From contig CAZVJA010000003.1 in NCBI GenBank assembly GCA_964626885.1, positions 1 through 64,000 of the forward strand: a stretch of DNA of 64,000 nucleotides. The letters run 5' to 3'. Positions 43,763-53,221 of this stretch are shown here, piece after piece. A model generated the notes under the pieces. It was given only the letters and a program-made list of their open reading frames with translations, was not told the origin of the DNA and searched no databases. Numbering within the stretch: position 1 is the first letter of the stretch; the number at the start of each line of letters is the position of its first letter. Made by a program: the position numbers and the translations under genes. This DNA comes from CAZVJA01 sp964626885 (GTDB taxonomy: Bacteria; Planctomycetota; Planctomycetia; Planctomycetales; Planctomycetaceae).

Positions 43763-44386
43763 TCAATCCGCCGGCAGTTCGCAGGCCCGCCAGCAGTACC
43801 AACTCGCCACGCTGGCGTACGGGCTCCACGGGGCGGCGATGCGGAGGCTGGTCTGTTTGTCTGGAAGTTCGCGCAACCCATAGAAACGGCGGATGGCCGC
43901 CCTAACGCCGAGATCGTCGTGAGGAAACACGTCGAGCCGACCGAGCGAGAAGATGAGAAACATCTGCGCGGTCCAGCGGCCGATTCCCTTCACCTGCACC
44001 AATTGCTCGATCACAGCTTCATCATCCAGCCGGCCGATGCCTTGTAGACGTACGCTCTCGTCGAGAACTTTGGCTGCCAGGTCGTGGAGGTACGAGGCTT
44101 TCTGAGGAGAGACGCCCGCGGCACGCAACTTGGCGGGGCTGAGTCGCGCGATCGATTCCGCAGTCGGTTTCGATGGTGACACCGCTTGTTCAAGACGCGC
44201 AAGAATCGAACGGGCGGCGCTTACGGAAATCTGCTGTGAGATAATCGACCGGACGAGCATTCCAAACCGATCCCGGCGGGCTTTCAGCTGGAACGGGCCG
44301 ACGCGGCGAATGATGCCCCCCATCACGGGGTCCGCGGCACGAAGATGACGCAGTGCCGCCCGTATGTTCGTCTGAGTGTATGCCAT
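43763..44386 (-). CDS. DNA-3-methyladenine glycosylase II (AlkA-type, HhH-GPD)
   Basis: 207 residues. Base-excision repair enzyme that removes alkylated purines. The helix-hairpin-helix and catalytic region is clear: LVQVKGIGRWTAQMFLIFS, then DVFPHDDLGVRAAIRRFYG with the catalytic Asp in the HDD motif. The N-terminal helices (LVRSIISQQISVSAARSI) match the family. It lacks the N-terminal TATA-like domain of Escherichia coli AlkA, as in the short AlkA/MAG1-like forms. No adjacent DNA repair gene shares its transcript. Confidence 0.93.
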   Translation of the reverse strand: MAYTQTNIRAALRHLRAADPVMGGIIRRVGPFQLKARRDRFGMLVRSIISQQISVSAARSILARLEQAVSPSKPTAESIARLSPAKLRAAGVSPQKASYLHDLAAKVLDESVRLQGIGRLDDEAVIEQLVQVKGIGRWTAQMFLIFSLGRLDVFPHDDLGVRAAIRRFYGLRELPDKQTSLRIAAPWSPYASVASWYCWRACELPAD

Positions 44387-44436
44387 GCGGAGATCTTACA
44401 GATTTCCGGCGGCGCGTCACGCGCTGCGGAGTTCCC

Positions 44437-44685
44437 TCAGCGGGCAAACTGCTCGGTATAGATTCTCTCGACGTCGGCCACGGTGACAGTGATCTCGCGC
44501 GTGAAACCGGTGTGCGACCGCTCGTAGCTGATCTTGGCAGCCTTTTCGGGAGAACGATGCACGGCCTCGGCAAGCAATGCCTTGTCTTCTTCGGAAAGTT
44601 TCCCGTTGAGTTCCGGATCCCAGAAGGTGCGAGTTTCCATCACGAGGGAATCAACACGAGGATCGTATTTGCTGTAACTGGCCAT
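44437..44685 (-). CDS. Small conserved-looking protein of unknown function
   Basis: 82 residues, ATG start, charged and soluble (VDSLVMETRTFWDPELNGK; SEEDKALLAEAVHRSPEKAA; SHTGFTREITVTVADVERIY). No signal peptide, membrane helix or metal motif. The composition and codon pattern look like a real gene: no rare runs and a helical pattern. I do not recognise a family. It stands between the AlkA-type and LOG-family genes on the same strand with gaps of 50 and 199 bases. Confidence 0.62.
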   Translation of the reverse strand: MASYSKYDPRVDSLVMETRTFWDPELNGKLSEEDKALLAEAVHRSPEKAAKISYERSHTGFTREITVTVADVERIYTEQFAR

Positions 44686-44884
44686 GGCACGCCAAATGGG
44701 AAGGAGGCTGTCGGAAGATACCTGTTCCAGACCGTCGAGAGGTCAGAGTATCAGGAACGCGGGGACTCAGGCAAGCGAGCAAGCCCTGGTGCAAATTCGC
44801 AGCGAGTCCAGATCGAACCAGGCTCGGCTCGTCGTCGAGGCGGAAAATTGAAGCCCTTGCTCAACTCGGGGACCGCAAACGGGG

Positions 44885-45700
44885 TCATTTTCGCAACTGC
44901 CATTCACGCCACTTGATTCTCATTTCGTTGACTTCGCCAGGCAATGACGGGCATTCCTGCAGGCAGGCGACAATGTCCTCGATCGAATCGGTCAGCATGA
45001 GACGATCGTAATCGCGCGGGTCGATCGTTTTCTCCGGAATCATCCGTGTTCGGAGGAATTCGAACAGCGGCTGCCAGTATTCCTTGCCGACGAGGATGAT
45101 CGGGAAATCAAAAATCTTCCCCGTCTGCACCAGAGTCGCGGCCTCGAAGATTTCATCCATGGTTCCGAAGCCCCCCGGCAGGCAGATAAACGCCTGAGAG
45201 TATTTGACCAGCATGACTTTCCGGACGAAGAAGTAGCGGAACGTCACGACTTTGTCGACGTAGGGGTTGGGCAGCTGTTCTTCCGGCAGAATGATGTTGC
45301 AGCCGACCGTTCGCCCATGCACATCCTTCGCCCCCCGGTTGGCCGCTTCCATGATTCCCGGTCCACCGCCGGTAATGACCGTGAACCCCAGCTTGGCGCA
45401 TTCCGCACCAATTCGACGCGCGAGCTGGTAATACGGATGGTCTTCCTTGAATCGGGCGGAACCGAAAACCGTGACGCACGGACCATGAAAATGCAGTGCT
45501 CGAAAGCCACGGATGAATTCTCGCATGATCCGCAGGACACGGAAAAACTCGGCGGTGCGGGACCGCGGCCCTTCGAGCAGGTAGCGGTCTTCAGCCAGCC
45601 AGCCGTTGCGACGGGTGCGCGGTTTTTCTTCGGTCGCAATCGTGGAATTACCGGGATTGTCAATGGGATTGGTCTCGGGGGACTGTTTTTCGTCCGTCAT
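44885..45700 (-). CDS. LOG-family (TIGR00730-type) Rossmann-fold protein
   Basis: 271 residues. The motif GGGPGIMEAANRGA and the motif LPGGFGTMDEIFEA are the two signatures of the LOG/lysine decarboxylase-like family, whose members split nucleoside 5'-monophosphates (cytokinin-type phosphoribohydrolases). The N-terminal extension of about 60 residues is charged and includes RNGWLAEDRYLLEGPRSRT; the core starts with VTVFGSARFKEDHPYY. The catalytic Arg/Glu set lies around the PGGFGT loop. The gene is divergent from uvrB. The physiological substrate in planctomycetes is unknown. Confidence 0.9.
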   Translation of the reverse strand: MTDEKQSPETNPIDNPGNSTIATEEKPRTRRNGWLAEDRYLLEGPRSRTAEFFRVLRIMREFIRGFRALHFHGPCVTVFGSARFKEDHPYYQLARRIGAECAKLGFTVITGGGPGIMEAANRGAKDVHGRTVGCNIILPEEQLPNPYVDKVVTFRYFFVRKVMLVKYSQAFICLPGGFGTMDEIFEAATLVQTGKIFDFPIILVGKEYWQPLFEFLRTRMIPEKTIDPRDYDRLMLTDSIEDIVACLQECPSLPGEVNEMRIKWREWQLRK

Positions 45701-45778
45701 TTCTACAAACCCTGTCTGTGGAACTCAGCCTTCTCGCCTTCCAGATCGGCTCAACTGTCTGGCGGGCGATCCGGTGCA

Positions 45779-45784
45779 TATACT
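45779..45784 (+). promoter_or_regulatory. Possible -10 box in the LOG/uvrB divergent region
   Basis: TATACT, a near-consensus -10 hexamer, lies 200 bases before the uvrB ATG. No good TTGACA-like -35 is found 16-18 bases upstream, and no LexA-type operator is seen. Low support. Confidence 0.2.
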
Positions 45785-45984
45785 AGAAGAGAGCTGCCGG
45801 AACGCCAATACGACACGGACGGAGTCGCAACTGTGAAATTGTCGGAGCACTTCGGGAGCAGATGCAAGTTCCGACACGACGTTCCCATCAGCGCTGCTTC
45901 CTTGTGATCCTGAAGCCGGAAGTCTGACCAACTGGCGTTTCCCCCTTTTCCCTCGATCCTGTTCCCAATTCGCTCATATTGCCC

Positions 45985-48111
45985 ATGCCCGAATTCCAAT
46001 TGATTAGTGAGTTCCAACCCGCAGGCGATCAGCCGAAGGCGATCGATGCGCTCGTCTCCGGACTGGGCGTTGGGAAGAAGAACCAGGTGCTGCTTGGCGT
46101 GACGGGATCGGGCAAGACGTTCACGATGGCCAACGTCATCGCGCAGGTGCAGAAGCCGACGCTGGTCCTCTCGCATAACAAGACGCTGGCCGCTCAATTG
46201 TACGCCGAGTTCCGCGATTTCTTCCCGCACAATGCGGTGACGTATTTCGTCAGCTATTACGACTATTACCAGCCGGAGGCGTACATCCCGCAACGGGATA
46301 TTTACATCGAGAAGGACGCGTCGATCAACGAGGAAATCGACCGCTTGCGGTTGCTCGCGACGAGCGCCCTCGTCAGCCGCCGAGACGTGATCGTCGTCGC
46401 CAGCGTGAGCTGCATTTACGGATTAGGCTCACCGAAGGATTATCTCGAAATGATGGTCCCCCTCATTTCCGGCGACGAGATCGACCGGGATGACCTGTTA
46501 CACAAGCTGGTCGACATTCATTACCAGCGGAACGATTTTGAGCTGGCACGCGGACGCTTCCGGGTACGCGGAGACGTCATCGAGGTCTGGCCCGCGTATG
46601 AAGAATTCGCCTATCGCATCGAATTGTGGGGGGATCAGATCGAGAAGCTGTCCATCATCAACCCCCTGACCGGCGAACAGTCGCGCCGGTTGGACGACAT
46701 GTACATTTACCCCGCCAAACACTTCGTGCTTCCACAAGAAAGGATCGACAACGCGCTGGAGGAAATTCAGCGCGAGCTCGACGGGCGGCTGGAGGAATTT
46801 CGCCGACAGGGAAAGCTGCTGGAAGCGCAACGGCTGGCGGCGCGCACGCGGTACGACATGGAACTGCTGCGCGAGGCCGGGTTCTGCCCAGGTATTGAGA
46901 ATTACAGCCGAGCCCTTGCCGGACGCAAACCGGGTCAGCCGCCGTACACGCTGCTCGACTTCTTTCCCGACGATTTTCTGATGTTCGTGGACGAATCGCA
47001 TGTGACCGTGCCGCAGGTGCGCGGCATGTTCGCCGGCGACCATTCGCGAAAGACGACGCTTGTCGAGCACGGTTTCCGCCTGCCGATGGCGATCGACAAT
47101 CGACCGTTGAAGTTCGAGGAGTGGAACGCACGCCGCAATCAGACGGTCTTCGTTTCCGCCACTCCCGATGACTGGGAACTGGAGCAGTCGGGGGGGGAGA
47201 TCGTCGAGCAGGTTATACGTCCGACCGGATTGATCGATCCGCTGATTCGGGTCGAGCCGGCGCGAGGTCAGGTGCCGCATCTGCTGGAAGAGATCCGCAA
47301 GCGGTCGGAAATCAACGAGCGCGTGCTCGTCACGACGTTGACGAAGAGGCTGGCCGAGGATCTGACGACGTTCCTCAAGGAAGAGGGGGTCCGCTGCCAA
47401 TGGCTGCATTCGGAACTCGACGCCATCGAACGGGTCGAGATTTTACGGGAGCTGCGAGAGCAAAAGTTCGACGCGGTTGTCGGCGTGAACCTGCTGCGGG
47501 AAGGTCTCGACCTGCCGGAAGTTTCGTTGGTGGCGATCCTCGATGCGGACAAGGAAGGCTTTCTGCGGAGTGAAACCAGTTTGATCCAGACGATCGGCCG
47601 TTCCGCGCGCAATGTCAACGCCGAAGTGATCCTCTACGCCGACAGCGTGACCCAGAGCATGCAACGGGCGATTACCGAAACCAACCGTCGTCGGGAATTG
47701 CAGGCCAAGTACAACGAGGAGCACGGCATCACTCCCGAGACGATCCGCAAGGCGATTCGACGCGGCATCGAAGAGGAAATCGCCGCCCGGAAGATCGTCC
47801 AGCAGTCGGCGGGGATGGCGGATGAGAGTAGATACGTTACCCAGGAATTTCTGAACGAGCTTGAAGCGGAAATGCTCGCGGCGGCGGAATCCCTGGAGTT
47901 CGAGCGGGCGGCTCAGCTTCGCGACCGGATTCTGGAGCTGAAGAAGCAGGTCGGCCAGCCTGTCCCCGCGGCTGATCCTGACAATCCGGACGCACCGGGG
48001 TTCGCCTCTTCCGGGTCACCTCGGTGGGAGGGAAAAGGGCGAGGTAAACGAGGGGGTCGCAGGGGTGGCCGCGGCGGGAACAGCCATCGCACGCCGTACC
48101 CTGGACGGTAG
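45985..48111 (+). CDS. uvrB: Excinuclease ABC subunit UvrB with RGG-like C-terminal tail
   Basis: 708 residues from the ATG at 45985 (MPEFQLISEFQPAGDQPKAI); a TTG at 45979 adds two. Nucleotide excision repair helicase that verifies damage with UvrA and loads UvrC. Walker A LLGVTGSGKTFTMANV, DNA-gripping beta hairpin YYDYYQPEAYIPQRD, DESH box FVDESHVTVPQV, helicase motif VI QTIGRSARN, and the UVR domain AAESLEFERAAQLRDRILEL near the end. After that domain comes an extra tail of about 50 residues: a proline/aspartate-rich linker, then GKGRGKRGGRRGGRGGN. Usual UvrB ends with the UVR domain (about 670 residues). Confidence 0.96.
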   Translation: MPEFQLISEFQPAGDQPKAIDALVSGLGVGKKNQVLLGVTGSGKTFTMANVIAQVQKPTLVLSHNKTLAAQLYAEFRDFFPHNAVTYFVSYYDYYQPEAYIPQRDIYIEKDASINEEIDRLRLLATSALVSRRDVIVVASVSCIYGLGSPKDYLEMMVPLISGDEIDRDDLLHKLVDIHYQRNDFELARGRFRVRGDVIEVWPAYEEFAYRIELWGDQIEKLSIINPLTGEQSRRLDDMYIYPAKHFVLPQERIDNALEEIQRELDGRLEEFRRQGKLLEAQRLAARTRYDMELLREAGFCPGIENYSRALAGRKPGQPPYTLLDFFPDDFLMFVDESHVTVPQVRGMFAGDHSRKTTLVEHGFRLPMAIDNRPLKFEEWNARRNQTVFVSATPDDWELEQSGGEIVEQVIRPTGLIDPLIRVEPARGQVPHLLEEIRKRSEINERVLVTTLTKRLAEDLTTFLKEEGVRCQWLHSELDAIERVEILRELREQKFDAVVGVNLLREGLDLPEVSLVAILDADKEGFLRSETSLIQTIGRSARNVNAEVILYADSVTQSMQRAITETNRRRELQAKYNEEHGITPETIRKAIRRGIEEEIAARKIVQQSAGMADESRYVTQEFLNELEAEMLAAAESLEFERAAQLRDRILELKKQVGQPVPAADPDNPDAPGFASSGSPRWEGKGRGKRGGRRGGRGGNSHRTPYPGR

Positions 48112-48354
48112 TCAAAGTGGGTTTCTTGGCATGGGCCGGGGCTCGAAAAGAGCAGCACATTCCCCGCTCATCCGATCGGCGAATCTTGCGCGATCCGCTC
48201 AGTCATCGCGTGCGGGAGGATAGCCGGAGAATTGAGATTCGCGGTGGCCTTCGCTGATGAATGTGGTTCTCATCCCTTCCCCAACACTCTACAATGAAGT
48301 TTCGTATTACCCGTAATTGCGGCATTTTTCGAGATTTATTGAGGAATTTGAGCC

Positions 48355-49584
48355 ATGCGTGTCATCGGCCTCTTTCTGTCGGGGCTTGTTCTGGGGGGCA
48401 TCCTCGCGGGGATCGTCTGGTGGAGTCGCTACAGCGGCAATCTGACCCCCGCCGAACGTGTCAAATTGGCGAAAGAGCTGCACGAACGGGACCGCGCAAA
48501 CGCTGAACAACAGGTCAAAGAAGCAGAGGCGGAAGCCCATCCTGATGGGGAACTCCCTCCGCCGGTTTCCGAAAAAGGCCCGTATCCCAAAGCGGTCGCG
48601 GGAGACCGCCTGTTTGAGTTCGATTCAATGGGCGTGAATGAACGACGCGAACACACATTCACCATCCGCAACGAAGGTGAGGCCCCCCTCTTGCTGACCA
48701 AGGGGGCCACGAGTTGCAAATGCACGATCAGCGGGTTATCGAAAAAAGAACTGGCTACAGGTGAAACCGCCGAGATCAATCTGGTGTGGATTCCGCGCGA
48801 CGTCGACATGTACTTCGGCAAGGAAGCGATCATCCAGACGAACGATCCCGAAAATCTGAGAATCAAGTTTCAAATCAAGGGAAAGGTCGTCCAGAAATAT
48901 CTCGTCGCCCCCTCAGCGGAATGGGACATGGGGATGATCGCGGAAGGATCGTCGGGCGAGGTGTTCGGCTCAATAACCTCCCAGCTGTACGAAAATTTCA
49001 AAATCCTCGGGGTGGAGAGCAGTCACCCTCTCCTCACGATTGAACACAAGCCGATGCCCGAAGCGAGATTGAAGCAATTTGCAGTCAAATCCGGCTACGA
49101 ATTTTCCGCCAAGCTGCCGTCGGGAATTCCGGTGGGACCGTTCGGCGCCAAAGTCAACATCAAGACAGATATCGACGGCGAGACAAACATCGATATCAAG
49201 GTGCGAGCGTTGCGGCCCGGACCGTTACGGTTTCTTCCGGCGATCGGCGGCGCTCAGTGGAACCGCGATACGATGTCGCTCAACATGGGGCGCTTCCCCG
49301 CATCCGAAGGAAAGAAAGTCAGCCTCCCGATGTTTGTTTCCGGTATGGAAGGGGAGTTCAAGCTGCTCACAGTCGAGCCGAGCGACAAATTCCTGAAAGT
49401 GACGCTGGAATCGGAAGCTGTTGAGGACTCGACAAAGCAAAGAACTTACTTTCTGAAATTCGAGATCCCAGGCGGAAGCCCGGCCATGTCGCGGAATGCG
49501 ACGGACCCGGTGAGAGTCAAGATGAAAACAAACCATCCCCAGGCGGAAGACATCGAAATCGACGTCTTGTTCATTTCGCTTTAA
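48355..49584 (+). CDS. Membrane-anchored DUF1573-type protein
   Basis: 409 residues. One N-terminal helix (LFLSGLVLGGILAGIVWW) is followed by a short coiled stretch and two immunoglobulin-like beta domains. The first has the DUF1573 pattern: HTFTIRNEGEAPLLL, then the TSCKCTISG motif and an INLVWIPRDVD strand. DUF1573 proteins are exported Ig-like proteins, common in planctomycetes and Bacteroidetes; their role is not established (surface binding is suspected). The paired Cys in CKC could bind metal or form a disulfide. It lies 243 bases after uvrB, with convergent GH-like gene downstream. Confidence 0.82.
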   Translation: MRVIGLFLSGLVLGGILAGIVWWSRYSGNLTPAERVKLAKELHERDRANAEQQVKEAEAEAHPDGELPPPVSEKGPYPKAVAGDRLFEFDSMGVNERREHTFTIRNEGEAPLLLTKGATSCKCTISGLSKKELATGETAEINLVWIPRDVDMYFGKEAIIQTNDPENLRIKFQIKGKVVQKYLVAPSAEWDMGMIAEGSSGEVFGSITSQLYENFKILGVESSHPLLTIEHKPMPEARLKQFAVKSGYEFSAKLPSGIPVGPFGAKVNIKTDIDGETNIDIKVRALRPGPLRFLPAIGGAQWNRDTMSLNMGRFPASEGKKVSLPMFVSGMEGEFKLLTVEPSDKFLKVTLESEAVEDSTKQRTYFLKFEIPGGSPAMSRNATDPVRVKMKTNHPQAEDIEIDVLFISL

Positions 49585-49606
49585 CACACGGCGGCAGTCG
49601 GCCCGT

Positions 49607-49649
49607 CCCGCGAGAAATTGAATACGTAGTCAGTCCAAATTCTCTCGGG
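49607..49649. terminator. Imperfect inverted repeat between convergent genes
   Basis: CCCGCGAGAAATTG (49607-49620) and CAAATTCTCTCGGG (49636-49649) pair over 14 bases with two mismatches. It sits between the stops of the DUF1573 gene (plus) and the GH-like gene (minus), where a two-way terminator is expected. There is no long T-run, so Rho-independent action is uncertain. Confidence 0.4.
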
Positions 49650-49684
49650 AAGCTGTGTTGAGCGGGACTTTCAGAGAAAGTTTC

Positions 49685-52150
49685 CTACTTCCGGATTAAC
49701 CACGCCTCGGCCACCTGACAAGCCCGGCCGTTGCGCCCCAACCCCGGTTCAGCCTGCCAGGTGAGTGTCAGCTTGCCGTCGCGTGTGGCCTCGGCCGGAA
49801 TATCGAACTCCATTTTCCGTGCCGGCCCCCCTTTGACGATCAGGGGATGCACTTCGAGATTGTCGTCGGCCACTAGCCGGATTTTCGCACTTTCCCGATC
49901 TCCTGCGTAAGAGACGCGGATCTTGTATCGAGCCGCGGGATCCAATCCGTCGTACTGCATGCGGATCGGTCCGTCGTACAAAATCTCGGCATTCTGCAAC
50001 CATGACATCGGATAGTTGGTGAAATACGGCTCGCCGACGACATACCCGATCCGCGACGTACGGAAGGTTTCGGGGTCGGTTCCCAATCCTTCTCCCGGCA
50101 ACAAATGCGGCTGACGCGCGGGATTTCCCAAGTCGTCGTAGAAGCCGCCGGGGCCCGGATCGGTCCAATGCGTGATCTCATGGATCGCCTTCAAACGCTC
50201 TTCTTCGGACGCCAGCGCGCGGATTTCGGAAATTCGATGCTTCAGCCACGTGCGATTGCTGACAGGCCAGTCGATGGTATCAAGATTAGCACCCCGTTCG
50301 GCGGCGATGGCCTGATGACGCTTGACGCTCAGTTGCATGCGGATGCTTCGGAACAACGCATCTCCGAGTTCGAAGATATGGGCGCGCTTCTCCGGCGAAA
50401 CAGGTTCTTGTTCGATACCGTCGAGAATCCTTTCCGCGCTGGACAATACCGCAGATGCCCCGCGACCTCCCGCCGATGAGAGCGTTTCCAGCGCCCGACG
50501 TTCTGAAGCCGTTTCTGTAATAACCCGGTCCCGAATGTAGGAGTCGTAATACGCTCGGTACAGCGCCTGCTGGAATCGCCAGTTTCCCGCCGTCTTCGGA
50601 GACGCGGTAGATTCGAGTTCCTGGAATTGCAGCAACGTCGTATCGATTGTGTGGTTCGTCAATACCGGGCCGTCCCAGTTCCGCTCCAATGCCAGAAGTC
50701 CCTGCGCGAAAGTGTCGGCGTATGCTTCGCCGATGAAGTACCGGCTGTATTCGCGCAACACCTGCTCGATGGGAGTATTCAAATCCCAACCGACCGCGCT
50801 GCAAACGATCTTATTGACGTCGTCGTTGCATCCCTCGGAGTACGTGATGAATCCATCGGAATCCGGTGCAAGCGAGCGTATCAGGCGCGCGAAACTTTTT
50901 GGCCGCGGATTAATGCCCTCTCGTCCCACGGTAAATGCAAACGCGGCATCCCAGTTTGGCACGGTATACTGGCACTGGCGGCTGTGCGTGATGTCTGGAT
51001 ACTGTCGAATTCCGTACTGTTTCGGAATCAGGCGCCGCAATTCGGGAATTGTCACGCGCACTTGCGGACCGTGAACGACACCGTTCAACCAAGTCGGCTG
51101 CTCCTTCTGGATGATGTCGCAAAACACCTGGAACCATTCCGCGTCAAAGCCCTGTGGCGAAACCCACATCTCCGCCTTGGGATGAAATCGTCGCAGATTC
51201 GCCGCCTGCTTTTCGAGGAATGGCAGCATGTATTTCGGATGCGTATGCCCGGGATCGCCGCCGGGAACAAAGATTGCATCGATGCGCGGCAGACGAGAGA
51301 AAACGACCTCCCACTCCTTCAGTGCCTTTTCGACAGTGGCGGCATCGGCATAATCCGGATCGAGCGCCGGATACCAGATCCAGACGGCCAGATCGTACTC
51401 ATTCAAGATCCGTGACATCTCGATCATCATTTCGAGCTGAGGCAGCGGAAAGTGCGGGCTGGTCGCGTCGTCGTCGGTCCGCGGGGGAACCAGTTCCACG
51501 GCATTGGTTCCGAACACAGCCAGATCGCGAAAATACTGCTCCCACGTCGCGACATCCCAGGCATCGTACGAATTCGTCTTGGGCCGATAGCCGAGTTGAT
51601 GTCCGCGCAGCTTCACCTGCGGCACTGTCGCCAAATTCAAGGTTGCGGGAACGGCCACATGCCCTTCCGATACCCGCAATTCCCGCAGCAGTCGACCAAC
51701 CGCGAACAACACCCCCCGATTGTCATTGCCGACCAGCAAAACTGTCGGAGCCGGTTCTTTGACCACTCGCAGACGATATCCCTCAGCCCCGGAAAATCCT
51801 GCCGGCTGCGCAATTTGATCCGCCAGCCTCGCGGCAATGGGGGTCAGCGATGACGCGGTCCCGACGGCAATCACGGGCGTTCCGGACGCGGGCCAGGCAT
51901 GGGCTTCTTTCCAGCGAATTCCACACCGCTTCTCAGCCTCCTCGATCAGCATTCGCACGGCTTGCTTCTCGGGTCCGGAAGCATTCTCCGGCGACAGCAC
52001 AATCGCCTGCCGAAGGTCGAGCAGTTCCATCTCAGAGGCGTCGGCGTGAGATGAAACGAGCAGCAGAACTAGCCCGACCCAGGTGGCACGACACAGCAAG
52101 GCACCAGGCAACTGCACAGACAGACGGGGGAAGGACAGGGATGCGGGCAT
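49685..52150 (-). CDS. Large secreted glycoside hydrolase-like protein
   Basis: 821 residues from the ATG at 52150; the frame runs to 52264 but the signal peptide starts here (LPGALLCRATWVGLVLLLVS). The N-terminal domain (residues about 35-155) has the GH20/GH67 b-type beta-alpha fold: AVRMLIEEAEKRCGI, VIAVGTASSLTPIA, LLVGNDNRGVLFAVGRLLRE. A TIM barrel follows (VKLRGHQLGYRPKTNSYDAW, FGTNAVELVPPRTDDDATS, IDAIFVPGGDPGHTHPKYML, FITYSEGCNDDVNKIV). A helical region and a beta-sandwich end the protein. It is closest in plan to alpha-glucuronidase or beta-hexosaminidase, but I cannot name the substrate. Catalytic acids cannot be fixed by eye. Confidence 0.78.
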   Translation of the reverse strand: MPASLSFPRLSVQLPGALLCRATWVGLVLLLVSSHADASEMELLDLRQAIVLSPENASGPEKQAVRMLIEEAEKRCGIRWKEAHAWPASGTPVIAVGTASSLTPIAARLADQIAQPAGFSGAEGYRLRVVKEPAPTVLLVGNDNRGVLFAVGRLLRELRVSEGHVAVPATLNLATVPQVKLRGHQLGYRPKTNSYDAWDVATWEQYFRDLAVFGTNAVELVPPRTDDDATSPHFPLPQLEMMIEMSRILNEYDLAVWIWYPALDPDYADAATVEKALKEWEVVFSRLPRIDAIFVPGGDPGHTHPKYMLPFLEKQAANLRRFHPKAEMWVSPQGFDAEWFQVFCDIIQKEQPTWLNGVVHGPQVRVTIPELRRLIPKQYGIRQYPDITHSRQCQYTVPNWDAAFAFTVGREGINPRPKSFARLIRSLAPDSDGFITYSEGCNDDVNKIVCSAVGWDLNTPIEQVLREYSRYFIGEAYADTFAQGLLALERNWDGPVLTNHTIDTTLLQFQELESTASPKTAGNWRFQQALYRAYYDSYIRDRVITETASERRALETLSSAGGRGASAVLSSAERILDGIEQEPVSPEKRAHIFELGDALFRSIRMQLSVKRHQAIAAERGANLDTIDWPVSNRTWLKHRISEIRALASEEERLKAIHEITHWTDPGPGGFYDDLGNPARQPHLLPGEGLGTDPETFRTSRIGYVVGEPYFTNYPMSWLQNAEILYDGPIRMQYDGLDPAARYKIRVSYAGDRESAKIRLVADDNLEVHPLIVKGGPARKMEFDIPAEATRDGKLTLTWQAEPGLGRNGRACQVAEAWLIRK

Positions 52151-52294
52151 GGAGTCTTCTCGAAAGGTCTGAAGGAAGTCAACGATGACACCCAACGCCG
52201 AGTAAATCCGTCGGGTGTTCTCACGAGAGAACTCCACCGTAACGCCTGAACTTCCGGCAATCAATCATCCGGTGTCTCTCCGACCAAATGCACA

Positions 52295-53098
52295 CTATTT
52301 GACGGAGACATATGGGATTTCCGGAACATGGACGACGAGCGTGGCTGCGTATTGCGTCCCTTCGTATTCGGCCGATTTTTCATCGTCAGCGATGACACGC
52401 GAAACAATCAGGTAGTAGTTCCCCTTTTCGGGAGTGAACGTCGCACGCCCCGCGGAGTCCGTTTTTCGTTCATACATCGCGTCGAACTCCCCTTTGAGTG
52501 ATTCTCCGCGCGGAATAAACGAAACGCGGTTATCTGCCAGAGGTTTCCCTTTGTACATCAGGCGGACAGCGAAGGGTTGATGCGGCCCGAGGGTCGTGAC
52601 GGGATTCGACTCGGGAATCAACTCGATCGGATGCCCTAATACGCGGGTCGACTCGGGGAATGTGGTTGGAATCTCCGAAAGTCGATCGACGGCGGCAAAG
52701 TAAGCCTTGGCGCTGCGGATCGAGCGAATCGGGCGGCCGTGACTGACCACGCGATCGGACGCACTCACGGCGAGATAACATCCGGTTTGTGTCGGCACGA
52801 AACGCGTGGTCAGAAACGCCTCTTTGGGGGCCAGGCCGACGTCATCAAGTTGGCTTTTCAAATCCTGGCGGCTGCCGTCCGGCGCGATGATCTCGAGTGC
52901 TGCCTGGGCGGGGTCGATTTTCGAGGCGAGCTTGAAATCGCGGTGATGATTTCCGTGATTGCCAAGCATCAGGTCAACATGCACGCAGTCCCCCACGCGG
53001 ACCACGCTCGTGTTTGTTTGAACCCAGGTGTCATGTGCATCGCAGGTCGTGGTTGCCAATACGGCACCTGCCAATATTGCCGTGGAAATAAATCGCAT
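52295..53098 (-). CDS. Secreted DUF4198-like protein
   Basis: 267 residues with a signal peptide (MRFISTAILAGAVLATTTCDA) followed by HDTWVQTNTSVVRVGD. This start (A-HD-W-) and the later GVYLAV- or GCYLAVSASDRV-type strands, with RGESLKGEFDAMYERKTDSAGRATFTPEKGNYYLIVSR, match DUF4198, a family of periplasmic beta proteins linked to nickel/cobalt uptake in some bacteria. The N-terminal His after cleavage could bind metal. In planctomycetes DUF4198 genes often lie next to DUF1559 genes, as here. Metal binding is inferred from family and context only. Confidence 0.82.
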   Translation of the reverse strand: MRFISTAILAGAVLATTTCDAHDTWVQTNTSVVRVGDCVHVDLMLGNHGNHHRDFKLASKIDPAQAALEIIAPDGSRQDLKSQLDDVGLAPKEAFLTTRFVPTQTGCYLAVSASDRVVSHGRPIRSIRSAKAYFAAVDRLSEIPTTFPESTRVLGHPIELIPESNPVTTLGPHQPFAVRLMYKGKPLADNRVSFIPRGESLKGEFDAMYERKTDSAGRATFTPEKGNYYLIVSRVIADDEKSAEYEGTQYAATLVVHVPEIPYVSVK

Positions 53099-53157
53099 GG
53101 ATGCTCCTCTTGAATGAAGAGTTTTGAATCAGAAACAGAGGGTAGGATTCCACAGAG

Positions 53158-53177
53158 CCTTGCTGAATGGAGCAAGG
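53158..53177 (-). other. Hairpin between DUF1559 and DUF4198 genes
   Basis: CCTTGCT and AGCAAGG pair perfectly over seven bases with a six-base loop, about 45 bases after the minus-strand stop of the DUF1559 gene and 60 bases before the DUF4198 start. No T-run follows. It may weaken read-through or stabilise the upstream message. Confidence 0.35.
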
Positions 53178-53221
53178 TTCGGCAGACGACTCAGTGAGAC
53201 GAAATCATGAAAGACTCGTTG

